18,480 nt of DNA from positions 1 through 18,480 of the forward strand of contig JAHEOA010000229.1 of NCBI GenBank assembly GCA_018609825.1. Direction: 5' to 3'. Of the stretch, positions 6,158 through 12,761 are shown in pieces. Both the position numbers and the translations under genes were made by a program. Source of the DNA: Candidatus Bipolaricaulota bacterium (lineage in GTDB: Bacteria; Bipolaricaulota; Bipolaricaulia; RBG-16-55-9). The notes under the pieces are model-generated. The model made no database searches and had not been told where the DNA came from. It worked only from the letters and a program-made list of their open reading frames with translations. How positions within the stretch are numbered: position 1 is the stretch's first letter; each line of letters begins with the position of its first letter.

Positions 6158-7264
6158 ATGGGCAAGCAGGACGTGCTCGACACGGTATTGGCGGATATTC
6201 GGAAGCGCTACGGCGAGGGCGCCATCATGTGGCTGGGCGAGTCCGGGCGCCAGAACATCCCCGTCATCCCGTCGGGGTCGCTCTCGCTCGACGTGGCGCT
6301 CGGGATCGGCGGCATCCCGCGCGGCCGCGTCGTCGAGGTCTACGGGCCCGAGTCGTCCGGCAAGACGACGCTGGCGCTGCACTTCATCGCCGAGGCCCAG
6401 AAGCAGGAGGGGACGGCTGGCTTCATCGACGCCGAGCACGCGCTCGATCCGACCTACGCCGAGGCGATCGGGGTCGACTTGGATCAGGTCCTGGTCAGCC
6501 AGCCGAACTCCGGCGAACAGGCCCTGGAGATCACCGAGCAGCTGGTCCGCAGCGGCAGCCTCGATCTCGTCGTCGTCGACTCGGTGGCGGCGCTCGTGCC
6601 CGAGGCCGAGATCACCGGGGCCATGGGCGAACAGCAGGTCGGCCTCCAAGCTCGGCTGATGAGCCAGGCGATGCGCAAGCTGACCAGCGCCGTCGGGCAG
6701 TCCAAGACGACGGTCGTCTTCATCAACCAGGTGCGGTCCAACATCAACGCCGGCGGGCCTTGGGGCCCCTCGCAGACGACCTCGGGCGGCATGGCGCTCA
6801 AGTTCTACGCCTCCGTCCGCCTGGACATCCGCCGGATCGGCAGCATCGAGGAGGGCTCGGCCAACAAGGAGAAGATCGGCAACGAGACGAAGATTCGGGT
6901 CGTCAAGAACAAGCTGGCGCCGCCGTTCCGCGAGGTCGAGACCGACATCATCTACGGCAAAGGGATTTTGCGCGAGCGCGAACTCGTGCGCCTGGGCGAG
7001 CGCTATGACCTCGTGGCCAAGAAGGGCGCTTGGTATGCCTACGACGGCACCCAGCTCGGCCAAGGGCTGACCAACGCGACGGCGTATCTCGAGGAGAACG
7101 CCGATTTGGCCGATCAACTGGAGAACGAGATCAAGGAACGGGCGGGGCTGGTGGCCACGCAGCCGGCGACCAACGGCCACCATGGCGGCGATGAGGACGC
7201 CGAGGACAAGGCGGACGCCGCCTCCGGCGAGGCCGCTGAGGCCGAGGTGGCTGCCGAGCAGTAA
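6158..7264 (+). CDS. recA: RecA recombinase with atypical L2 loop
   Basis: This 368-residue ATPase binds ssDNA, drives homologous strand exchange and acts as coprotease for LexA. Visible elements are Walker A GPESSGKT (63-70), DAEHALDPTYA (91-101) with the catalytic Glu, Walker B LDLVVVD (135-141), and FYASVRLDIRRIGSI (216-230). The C-terminal tail is long and acidic (EDAEDKADAASGEAAEAEV...). The DNA-binding L2 loop is odd: between INQVR and GGMALKFY it reads SNINAGGPWGPSQTTS, two residues longer than the usual MKIGVMFGNPETTT. It has Trp202 in place of the key Phe and Gln206 in place of the conserved Glu. The ATG has AGGGAGGG 6 bases upstream. It is second in the operon with lexA. Confidence 0.97.
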   Translation: MGKQDVLDTVLADIRKRYGEGAIMWLGESGRQNIPVIPSGSLSLDVALGIGGIPRGRVVEVYGPESSGKTTLALHFIAEAQKQEGTAGFIDAEHALDPTYAEAIGVDLDQVLVSQPNSGEQALEITEQLVRSGSLDLVVVDSVAALVPEAEITGAMGEQQVGLQARLMSQAMRKLTSAVGQSKTTVVFINQVRSNINAGGPWGPSQTTSGGMALKFYASVRLDIRRIGSIEEGSANKEKIGNETKIRVVKNKLAPPFREVETDIIYGKGILRERELVRLGERYDLVAKKGAWYAYDGTQLGQGLTNATAYLEENADLADQLENEIKERAGLVATQPATNGHHGGDEDAEDKADAASGEAAEAEVAAEQ

Positions 7265-7295
7265 TCCCCTTGGGCCATGCCCAAGCATCCCAAAC

Positions 7296-7327
7296 GGAGG
7301 GGAGAGGATTCGGCGCCTCTTCCCTCC
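7296..7327 (+). terminator. hairpin ending the lexA-recA operon
   Basis: GGAGGGGAGAGG (7296-7307) pairs with CCTCTTCCCTCC (7316-7327) with one G-U pair and an 8-base loop. It lies 31 bases after the recA stop. It is followed by C-rich rather than T-rich sequence. 7328-7532 has no supported gene. Confidence 0.55.
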
Positions 7328-7532
7328 CCCCTCTCACGGCAGTGTAGTCGACAAGACGGGAGTCATGGAGGCCAGCGGCTCTGTCGCCCGCTGGACATCC
7401 GTGTCACGGTTGCGTTACACACATGGGGCGAGGGGTGAGGGGGAATCGAACGATCCGATAAGCCGTTCGGCGACCTCTGGCGGCCTTGATTCCGATTTGC
7501 CGCGAGATTCTCAACAGGAGCGTGTCCCATCC

Positions 7533-7790
7533 ATGCAGGCGACGCTGTACACGAGTCCGACGTGCACCCATTGCGGAACCGTTCGTGACATTCTGGAGCA
7601 GAACGGGATTGACTACGAGGAGCGCGACATCGCGGCGAGCGTGGACGTGATGCAGGAGCTCGTCAACAAGACGCACCAGACGTCCGTGCCGGTCCTGGAC
7701 GTCGACGGCATGACCGTGGTCGGGGCCGATCGCCGAGCCATCGAGTCGTTGCTGGAAACGAAGGGGCTGCTTGCCGTCAGTCAGCCGTAG
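7533..7790 (+). CDS. glutaredoxin-like (Grx/NrdH-type) redoxin
   Basis: This 85-residue thioredoxin-fold protein has the redox pair CTHC (residues 11-14) after strand ATLYTSPT, the cis-proline motif TSVPVL (50-55) and the following VVGAD turn (62-66). Short proteins of this build reduce disulfides or mixed disulfides in the cytoplasm, drawing electrons from a low-molecular-weight thiol or thioredoxin reductase; CTHC does not decide between glutaredoxin, NrdH-redoxin and mycoredoxin. The frame is open far upstream, but homology begins at the ATG at 7533. AGGAG (7515-7519) is 13 bases away, a longer than usual spacing. Its last 10 bases overlap the end of the convergent gene 7781-8017. Confidence 0.85.
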   Translation: MQATLYTSPTCTHCGTVRDILEQNGIDYEERDIAASVDVMQELVNKTHQTSVPVLDVDGMTVVGADRRAIESLLETKGLLAVSQP

Positions 7791-8017
7791 CGGCGGGCTC
7801 TGAAGTCCTCGAAGGCCTGACTGTGGGCCTCCCTGTCCGAGCACCCGTCCCCTCCGTGCGCCTCGCGCTGGGCGATGAACCCGTCCCACAGCTGGCGACG
7901 GGGCGCCCGTTGCGTGTGATCGGTCGTCAGCCACCACGGCGGATGGTCCGTGCCGTCCACGGGCCGGATCTCGTCAAGCGGGCACGCGGCGAGTTGGGGG
8001 AGGGACGCCTCGCGCAT
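7781..8017 (-). CDS. small hypothetical protein
   Basis: This 78-residue protein has a centre rich in Trp, His and Asp (VDGTDHPPWWLTTDHTQR) and ends SQAFEDFRARRYG. No family is recognised and there is no membrane segment or signal. The ATG at 8017 is supported by GGGAGG 5 bases upstream on the minus strand; the frame continues upstream but without a comparable site. It is convergent with the glutaredoxin gene, overlapping its stop by 10 bases, and divergent from the partition cassette. Confidence 0.55.
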   Translation of the reverse strand: MREASLPQLAACPLDEIRPVDGTDHPPWWLTTDHTQRAPRRQLWDGFIAQREAHGGDGCSDREAHSQAFEDFRARRYG

Positions 8018-8172
8018 CGATGCCTCCCAGGGGATTCGCATGGCCAGCGGGCGGTATCGACAGCTGGCCGGCTGACAGGATAGCCATCGGCCTGTCCTGA
8101 CAGCGGCCCGGGTGCCCAGCCGGACGGCTTGCCGGGGAGCCGGAGAACCGTCACGCTGGATTCCCGCTGACC

Positions 8173-8464
8173 TGGCGATCTGTATTGCCTTAGTGCTGGC
8201 TTGCGGGTTCCCTGGCGAGCTGTATCGCCAGCTCAGCACACGGATGTCCGTTTCTGACGGGAAAGAGGCCTCGGGCTGCGCTGATGGACGTCCCGTCGAT
8301 CCGTCCCGGCTCGGCTGCCCTACGGCCAGCTGGGCAGCTTACCATGTCCCTGTATGGCTGGGAGGCAGGATCCCCAGTCGTACGCGTCGCCAGTTGGCTG
8401 TGGCCTCAGCGAGCTGCCAATATGGCGAGCTGTATCGCTGGAGAACCGTCGAGCTGTATCGCCA
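8173..8464 (+). repeat. iteron array, candidate centromere/operator (parS/parC-like)
   Basis: Four copies of an 18-bp element precede parA: TGGCGATCTGTATTGCCT (8173-8190), TGGCGAGCTGTATCGCCA (8213-8230), TGGCGAGCTGTATCGCTG (8423-8440) and CGTCGAGCTGTATCGCCA (8447-8464). The second is a perfect inverted repeat, TGGCGA-N6-TCGCCA. The first pair is 40 bp apart and the second pair 24 bp. Fragments of the same motif (AGCTG cores at 8061, 8327 and 8411) litter the space between. The last copy ends 1 base before the parA ribosome binding site. Repeats in this position are the centromeres and autoregulatory operators of ParA/RHH plasmid partition systems. Confidence 0.75.
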
Positions 8465-8465
8465 C

Positions 8466-8473
8466 AAAGGAGG
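8466..8473 (+). promoter_or_regulatory. parA ribosome binding site
   Basis: AAAGGAGG with a 4-base spacer to the ATG at 8478. This decides the start: the frame stays open upstream, but only by passing through the iterons. Confidence 0.75.
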
Positions 8474-8477
8474 ATGT

Positions 8478-9278
8478 ATGGCTGAACGCACGCCCTGGAT
8501 TATTGCTGTGGCCAATCAGAAGGGCGGCGTTGGCAAGTCGACGACCTGCGCCAACCTTGCGGCCGGTTTCAGTGAACATGGGCTTCAAACCCTGCTGGTG
8601 GACCTTGATCCGCAGGCGGGGTTGACGACGAGCCTCGGATACGATCCGGAGAGTTTTGAGCGCACCATCTACAACAACCTGATTCATTCGGATGTCGACT
8701 TGCTGAGCGATGTCATGATGGCATGTCCCATCCCCAACACGGAATTTGTCCCTGCAAACCTCGACCTCTCCGGGGCTGAGGCCGAGTTGTTTGGTGAGCT
8801 GGGTTGGGATTGCACGCTCTCGGATGTGCTGAGCAAGGTATGGCAGGGGCATGATTGCGTCGTCATCGACTGTCCGCCAAGCTTGGGGCTGCTGACCATG
8901 AACGCCCTTGTCGCGGCCCATCTGGTGATCGTGCCGGTCCAGTCGGAATACCTGGCCATGCGGGGGCTCAAGCAATTGATGCAGATCATCGACAAAGTGA
9001 GGCGCAAGCGGAATCCGGAGCTCATCTACCGCGTCTTGCGCACGATGAGCGATCCCCGGACGTTGCATTCCCGAGAGGTCAATGACGAGCTCGAGCACGT
9101 GTTGGGGGCGGAGATCGTGTTCGACACCGTGATCAAACGGACGATCCGCTTCCCCGATTCGACATTGGATGGGCGCCCGTTGATGCTGTTTGAACCTGAA
9201 TCGGAGGGGTCCCAAGGCTATCGCGAATTGACGAAGGAGGTTCTGGCTCATGTCCAATCGGCCACGGCCCTCGCTTAA
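8478..9278 (+). CDS. parA: ParA-family partition ATPase
   Basis: This 266-residue deviant-Walker ATPase has P-loop [10 protein letters not shown] (residues 14-23, signature Lys15 and catalytic Lys20), switch I/A' motif [12 protein letters not shown] (39-50) and Walker [12 protein letters not shown] (127-137). [16 protein letters not shown] (152-167) is also typical. It lacks the N-terminal helix-turn-helix of P1-type (Ia) ParA proteins, so it resembles Soj or type Ib partition ATPases. Such proteins form ATP-dependent gradients on the nucleoid that move cargo DNA. It overlaps the next gene by 29 bases and lies directly behind an iteron array, which marks it as the motor of a DNA segregation cassette rather than MinD or an arsenical ATPase. 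Confidence 0.92.
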   Translation: MAERTPWIIAVANQKGGVGKSTTCANLAAGFSEHGLQTLLVDLDPQAGLTTSLGYDPESFERTIYNNLIHSDVDLLSDVMMACPIPNTEFVPANLDLSGAEAELFGELGWDCTLSDVLSKVWQGHDCVVIDCPPSLGLLTMNALVAAHLVIVPVQSEYLAMRGLKQLMQIIDKVRRKRNPELIYRVLRTMSDPRTLHSREVNDELEHVLGAEIVFDTVIKRTIRFPDSTLDGRPLMLFEPESEGSQGYRELTKEVLAHVQSATALA

Positions 9279-9639
9279 AGGGCGAGGTTCCGAGATCTTT
9301 TTTCCGAGAGACGACGACGCGGACGAGACCGAGGCGTCGGCGTCACCGTCGACCAGTGACGCCAAGGATTCACAGACGGCGGTGATGCCCGACAATATGG
9401 GGGGCGATCCGCACTACTCGGGAGAGATGAAGAAGCTGACCTTCAACCTGCCGCTGGAGCTGTCCTTCGCCCTCGAAGAGATCCAATTGAACCTGCGGCG
9501 GGCGACCCGCTCCGGCGTGACCAAGACCGAGATCGTCCAAGCCGCGCTGGAGCGGACCCTGCGGGAGTTTCAGGAGGAGGGCGTCGACAGCCAGCTCTTG
9601 ACCGACCTGGGACTCGAAGTGACCCATTCGCGCGACTAG
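9250..9639 (+). CDS. ribbon-helix-helix centromere-binding partner of ParA
   Basis: This 129-residue protein has a low-complexity acidic N-terminal region (residues 1-58, [17 protein letters not shown]) and a ribbon-helix-helix domain: strand KKLTFNLP (61-68), helix [15 protein letters not shown] (71-85), turn SGVTK, helix [15 protein letters not shown] (93-107). Its position downstream of and overlapping parA, with AAGGAGG 9 bases before its ATG inside parA, fits the second protein of ParA/RHH partition systems (the ParG, omega or ParR role). The domain would bind the upstream iterons, and the flexible N-terminus would stimulate the ParA ATPase, as known for ParG. It could alternatively be only an autorepressor. 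No sequence match to a named ParB is claimed. Confidence 0.75.
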   Translation: MSNRPRPSLKGRGSEIFFPRDDDADETEASASPSTSDAKDSQTAVMPDNMGGDPHYSGEMKKLTFNLPLELSFALEEIQLNLRRATRSGVTKTEIVQAALERTLREFQEEGVDSQLLTDLGLEVTHSRD

Positions 9640-9737
9640 CGGCGCCTCTGGCGTGGCTTGACCGGGGCTGCCCGCTGAGTTTGACGACGATCGATGCCGT
9701 GCGGGCATACTCGAACCTGATGGGTCCGGACGGAGGT

Positions 9738-9770
9738 CGCCCGAACGGCGATCGCCCGAACGGCGATCGC
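9738..9770 (+). repeat. 15-bp tandem repeat
   Basis: CGCCCGAACGGCGAT occurs twice head to tail (9738-9752, 9753-9767) and a third copy begins with CGC. It sits in the gap between the RHH gene and the convergent gene at 9891. That 9640-9890 gap holds no convincing gene. Confidence 0.6.
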
Positions 9771-9890
9771 TCCGCAAGGATCCGCTGGAAGGCCACAGGC
9801 CCAAGGGGATACCTGGGCAGCTGGGCCACCGGAAGGAGCCGAGGTGCCTGGGGCCACAGCCGCGCGGCGGCCAATTCCTGAAGCGGTCCC

Positions 9891-10280
9891 TCAAGATGGC
9901 TGTCGCGCTTGGCGCAGCTCCGCGCGATAGTCGATCACGGCCGATTCGCCGTAGAGGGGCACGCCCGTCTGCAGGAGGACCATCACGGGGCCGTCCTCGG
10001 CCCAGTGGGTGTCCAGCAACCGATCCGGGGTCAACGCGAAGAGCTTCGTGTCGGTCTGGTACTTCGCGTCGATCTCGCGCGCGATGCGGACGGCGCGTCC
10101 CCGGATGGCGTTCGGATACCGACTGACGAGCAACAGGTTGACCGCCGGGCTTCGCGCGATCTGGCGGCTGCTCTCCAACGGGCCGCCCACAAGCAACGCG
10201 TCGAGTTCTCGCCGCAGCTCGGCGAGAAACCGGGTGCGAATCTCGGATTGGATCTCATGATACTGCCAGAGGTTCCGCAT
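9891..10280 (-). CDS. nucleotidyltransferase-fold protein, catalytically degenerate
   Basis: This 129-residue protein follows the MNT/NTP_transf_2 layout: N-terminal helix (FLAELRRELDALL), the position of the GS motif (VGGPLESSRQ, residues 31-40), the position of the DxD strand (SPAVNLLLVSR, 44-54), then AREIDAKYQTDTKLFALTPDRL (67-88) and VMVLLQTGVPLYGE (99-112). In active enzymes these read GSxARG and SDIDLLV. Here the Ser is Gly and both catalytic Asp positions are Ala/Asn-like, so nucleotidyl transfer is not expected. It may be a binding or regulatory relic. The ATG has GAGGAGG 7 bases upstream. No HEPN partner is adjacent, so the usual MNT-HEPN toxin-antitoxin pairing is absent. Confidence 0.6.
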   Translation of the reverse strand: MRNLWQYHEIQSEIRTRFLAELRRELDALLVGGPLESSRQIARSPAVNLLLVSRYPNAIRGRAVRIAREIDAKYQTDTKLFALTPDRLLDTHWAEDGPVMVLLQTGVPLYGESAVIDYRAELRQARQPS

Positions 10281-10572
10281 CGACGCGCCTCCTCATTCCC
10301 CGCTCCACCCTAGCCGCTCAACCGCAGACCCGGCAAGTCAGTCGATCACATCGGGCCAAATGGAGGAACGCGGCAGGACGCGTCCTGCGTCGAGGCCCGT
10401 CTGAACCGGGCCCCACGGCGCCCTGCGTCCGTGCCCGCTGTCGAGGGCTCCCTTGCTTCGGACGGGCAATCTTGCGAGGGCATGACGGGGTTGGACGTAC
10501 GTGCTACGGGCGGGGCCTCGGATGGCAGCCTGCATCAGGTGGAGGGTGCGTCGCCGGAGTCTCGCTGAGGTC
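10281..10572. other. intergenic stretch, nothing supported
   Basis: This is the gap between two minus-strand genes. I see no clear terminator for the upstream DUF1232 gene, and no promoter better than a poor TTGCCG-N18-TAGGGT for the downstream gene. Confidence 0.35.
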
Positions 10573-10854
10573 TCACACGTCGATCGGGGCCTGTCGGCGG
10601 TTCTCCTCGAGGACCTCGTCCGGGATGAGCCAACGCGCGGGCAGGATCAGGACGGTGAGGACCACGGCGTCGTCCAGTTGCCCGAGCAGCGGGATCCAGT
10701 CGGGGAGGAAGTCAAACGGCAGCACGAGGTAGCCCACGGCCAGCGCCAAGAGCAGCTTGGCCGATCGGGGCGTGCGCGGATCGCGGAGCGCGCGCCGGTG
10801 CACGTGGAGTTCACGCTGCATGCGTTGCTTCAGCTTGCCCAACGGTTTCGCCAT
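10573..10854 (-). CDS. DUF1232 (YkvA-family) membrane protein
   Basis: This 93-residue protein carries the DUF1232 signature: [20 protein letters not shown] (25-44) followed by [18 protein letters not shown] (45-62). The first half forms one hydrophobic helix with the family's P-x-D-x-x-P-D turn, then a second hydrophobic stretch ([16 protein letters not shown]). Members are small membrane-associated proteins of unknown function. The N-terminus is basic ([16 protein letters not shown]), fitting the positive-inside rule. No Shine-Dalgarno precedes the ATG at 10854, and the decayed amidohydrolase fragment begins just upstream, so its original promoter region may have been replaced. Confidence 0.85.
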   Translation of the reverse strand: MAKPLGKLKQRMQRELHVHRRALRDPRTPRSAKLLLALAVGYLVLPFDFLPDWIPLLGQLDDAVVLTVLILPARWLIPDEVLEENRRQAPIDV

Positions 10855-10884
10855 GGCGCGGCCATGCTAACAGCCGAGGGACAG

Positions 10885-11045
10885 CCGGGCATCATGACAG
10901 CGTTGCCTCGCATCGCCGCGGCAGGACGGACCTGGTTCGCCGGGGCGGCGCTCTTTGAGCTCCCGTGTCCGCCCGAGGCGATCGCGATCAGATCCTCGTG
11001 GAGGATGGCCGGTTCGCGGGGGGCGCCCCGGTCCATACCGAAGGC
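10885..11045 (-). pseudogene. decayed N-terminus of an amidohydrolase-family gene
   Basis: Fragments of the amidohydrolase N-terminal beta domain appear in three frames of the minus strand, in the right order: VWTGAPP, then GAPREPAILHEDLIAIA, then RTRELKERRPGEP, then GNAVMMPG. In intact members the order is ...GtGaPpreaaIlvedgrIaaiG...elrerrpg...vlDa.GnaVmPG.vdaH. No metal-binding HxH follows, because the sequence passes into the DUF1232 gene. I read this as a small frameshifted remnant with the catalytic barrel deleted. The subfamily cannot be told from so short a piece. Confidence 0.5.
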
Positions 11046-11125
11046 CGCTCAGAGCTTGAGCCGTCTGGATGCCCACGACCTCGAGGGTGACTCACGGGTT
11101 CTGTCGAATGGTGAGGCAGCCTAGT

Positions 11126-11499
11126 CGCGCTGAACGTTACCTGAGACCGGCATTCATACGCCTCCATTGGCCAACAAGCACGGCACGTTCGCCACGGTGT
11201 CATTGGATGGAGCTCTCAATTTGATCCTGGCAACGCCTCATTGGGATACCCTTTCATCTAGTGTCTCACGTATTGCGAGAGCGCTTATTCGCCATGATTG
11301 ATTCATCGGTTCTTTTCCATCGAATTCTGGAATTGAGTGGATCCAATAGTCCATAAAGTCACTCCATTTTCACTTTACGTCCATTCGTTTTGGACTGTCT
11401 TACGCATTTAATCTCAGATGCAGCGCTGCCGCACCTTGCGGAACCGCCCAGGATCGACGAGGTGCGCCATGATCCGCGTTCATACGCCAAAGACGTCAG
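11126..11499. other. A/T-rich intergenic island
   Basis: About 11210-11420 is visibly much richer in A and T than the surrounding DNA and carries no convincing ORF. A 13-bp element (GCATTCATACGCC at 11150-11162, GCGTTCATACGCC at 11476-11488) brackets the island. The island precedes a secreted protein gene and may hold its promoter, but I see no clear -35/-10 pair. Confidence 0.45.
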
Positions 11500-11514
11500 A
11501 AAGGAGCGTCGCTT

Positions 11515-12372
11515 ATGCTGCGCCGTCTATCCGTCGTTTTGGGAACGGTCCTCGGGCTTGCCGTTGCGCTCACGCTTCCCACAACCGCGTTCGCCCAGGG
11601 GCTCGATCTGAGCTTCTCGTCGGCCATCTGGGCACAACAGGTGGACGAATTCCAGACTCGGTCAATGGAGATCGACGTCAAGCCCGGAAGCGACCCGAAC
11701 CCGGTCAACTGCAAACAGTTGGGGCGGCGACATTCGCCCCGAGGCGTCATCGCCGTCGCCATCCTGAGTGACGCGTCCCAGTCGCCCTCCTTCGAGCCGG
11801 CGACGCTGGACCTGGATCCGAGTTCGGCCGTGCTGTCGACCGGTCTCTCCACGGCCACCGAGTCCGGCGAGGCCCATGGTCGGATCCACAACGCGGGGGA
11901 CCTCAACGGCGATGCGCTCAGTGACCTGGTGCTGCATTTCCGCACCGTCGACCTCTTCGATGACGAACGGAACAACTGCAGCGAGACGGATCTCACACTG
12001 ACCGTGGAGACCGCGGACGCAAGCCTGAAGCTCATCGGCAACCGCGGAGACCGGACGGTCGTGCCCACGCCGGTCGGCGACGGGCCCCCGGGGGCGCTCA
12101 GCGTCGAGCAGATGAGCTTGGCCATGGGCCCCCACGGCTTGAACCTGACCGTTCAGGGCCAAGCGGTCGAGGGCGTGCGGCTTCAGGTCCATTCGCTCTC
12201 CGGACGCCCAATCTTCGACAGCGGCTTCGTATCCGGAAATTCCCTGCGATGGGGCCTGCTCGATCGTCAAGGCCAGGCGATCGCCAACGGCGTCTATCTG
12301 TCCGTTGCGACCGTTCAGGGCCCCGATGGGGAGACCGCCCGCGAGGTGCGAAAGGTCGTCATCCTGCGCTGA
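11515..12372 (+). CDS. secreted protein with calcium-loop and C-terminal anchor-type module
   Basis: This 285-residue exported protein has a Sec signal peptide (residues 1-27, LRRLSVVLG...LPTTAFA, cleavage before QG). It contains the motif IDVKPGSDPNPVNC (53-66) followed by RGVIAVAILSD, a repeat type common in surface proteins. A DxNxDxxxD calcium-type loop (GDLNGDALSDLV, 128-139) follows. The C-terminal 75 residues (LTVQGQAVEGVRLQVHSLSG, then GNSLRWGLLD, ANGVYL, VRKVVILR) form a beta module resembling FlgD-Ig/T9SS-like C-terminal domains, in a form I associate with Bipolaricaulota. This domain probably serves sorting or cell-surface attachment, which is inference. AAAGGAG lies 8 bases before the ATG. 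A terminator hairpin follows. Confidence 0.8.
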   Translation: MLRRLSVVLGTVLGLAVALTLPTTAFAQGLDLSFSSAIWAQQVDEFQTRSMEIDVKPGSDPNPVNCKQLGRRHSPRGVIAVAILSDASQSPSFEPATLDLDPSSAVLSTGLSTATESGEAHGRIHNAGDLNGDALSDLVLHFRTVDLFDDERNNCSETDLTLTVETADASLKLIGNRGDRTVVPTPVGDGPPGALSVEQMSLAMGPHGLNLTVQGQAVEGVRLQVHSLSGRPIFDSGFVSGNSLRWGLLDRQGQAIANGVYLSVATVQGPDGETAREVRKVVILR

Positions 12373-12411
12373 TCCGGACGGAGTCGGTTGCGCGAATGGT
12401 GAAGCCAACCG

Positions 12412-12449
12412 GGGAGAGCCCCTTTGGGGCAGTCGGACGGGGCTCTCCC
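12412..12449 (+). terminator. strong hairpin after the secreted protein gene
   Basis: GGGAGAGCCCC (12412-12422) and GGGGCTCTCCC (12439-12449) are perfect 11-bp arms around a 16-base loop, followed by TTCAAG. It lies 39 bases after the stop. Confidence 0.65.
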
Positions 12450-12596
12450 TTCAAGGGCAGCGCGACTTGCGCCAGGCGCCTGACGAGCGACATCCCCCAT
12501 CGAACGTTCACCGATCCGCTCAATTTCGCGCGTCGACACCGCCGAAAGGGCACTCGTGTCAGCTGGTCGGCCCAAAGAACGCGCGCACCGGTCACC

Positions 12597-12630
12597 GACG
12601 TGTCGGCCGCAAACCGGGCCACGACACGTC
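12597..12630. repeat. inverted repeat, 9-bp arms
   Basis: GACGTGTCG (12597-12605) and CGACACGTC (12622-12630) are perfect arms around 16 bases. It lies about 70 bp upstream of the Fur-type promoter; it may be a second regulatory site or a terminator. 12450-12701 otherwise holds nothing I can support. Confidence 0.4.
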
Positions 12631-12701
12631 CATGGCGGAGGTTGTCGGGATCAAGGCAATCGCGATCGTAGGCGATAAGCGCGTACGTCCGAGTAGCTGT
12701 C

Positions 12702-12730
12702 TTGACTTAACGATTGAAAATCATTATCAC
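12702..12730 (+). promoter_or_regulatory. promoter of the exported Met/His-rich protein
   Basis: TTGACT (12702-12707) and TATCAC (12725-12730) are separated by exactly 17 bases. The Fur-like operator covers the 3' half of the spacer and the -10. Confidence 0.6.
12715..12729 (+). promoter_or_regulatory. Fur-type operator (7-1-7 box)
   Basis: TGAAAATCATTATCA matches the Fur 7-1-7 consensus TGATAATNATTATCA at 13 of 14 defined positions. A second half site, GATAAT, follows at about 12734-12739 as the inverse of ATTATC. Overlap with the -10 fits metal-dependent repression. A related regulator (Zur, Mur, PerR) could use the site. Confidence 0.65.
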
Positions 12731-12761
12731 GACGATAATCGGCTCAAAGGGGGCATCCATC

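Noticed and set aside
6041..7288. A 415-codon open frame antisense to recA
   Set aside because: It mirrors the codon structure of recA in GC-rich DNA, has low-complexity Leu/Gly/Arg/Asp content and no recognisable domain; recA on the plus strand is certain.
8173..8464. CRISPR array
   Set aside because: Repeats are short, irregularly spaced and palindromic with no regular spacers, and no cas genes are present.
8112..8477. 122-codon upstream extension of parA
   Set aside because: It would translate the iterons; the AAAGGAGG and ParA homology place the start at 8478.
9681..9881. A 66-codon TTG-started ORF containing PNGDRPNGDR
   Set aside because: No ribosome binding site; the peptide repeat is only the reading of the DNA tandem repeat.
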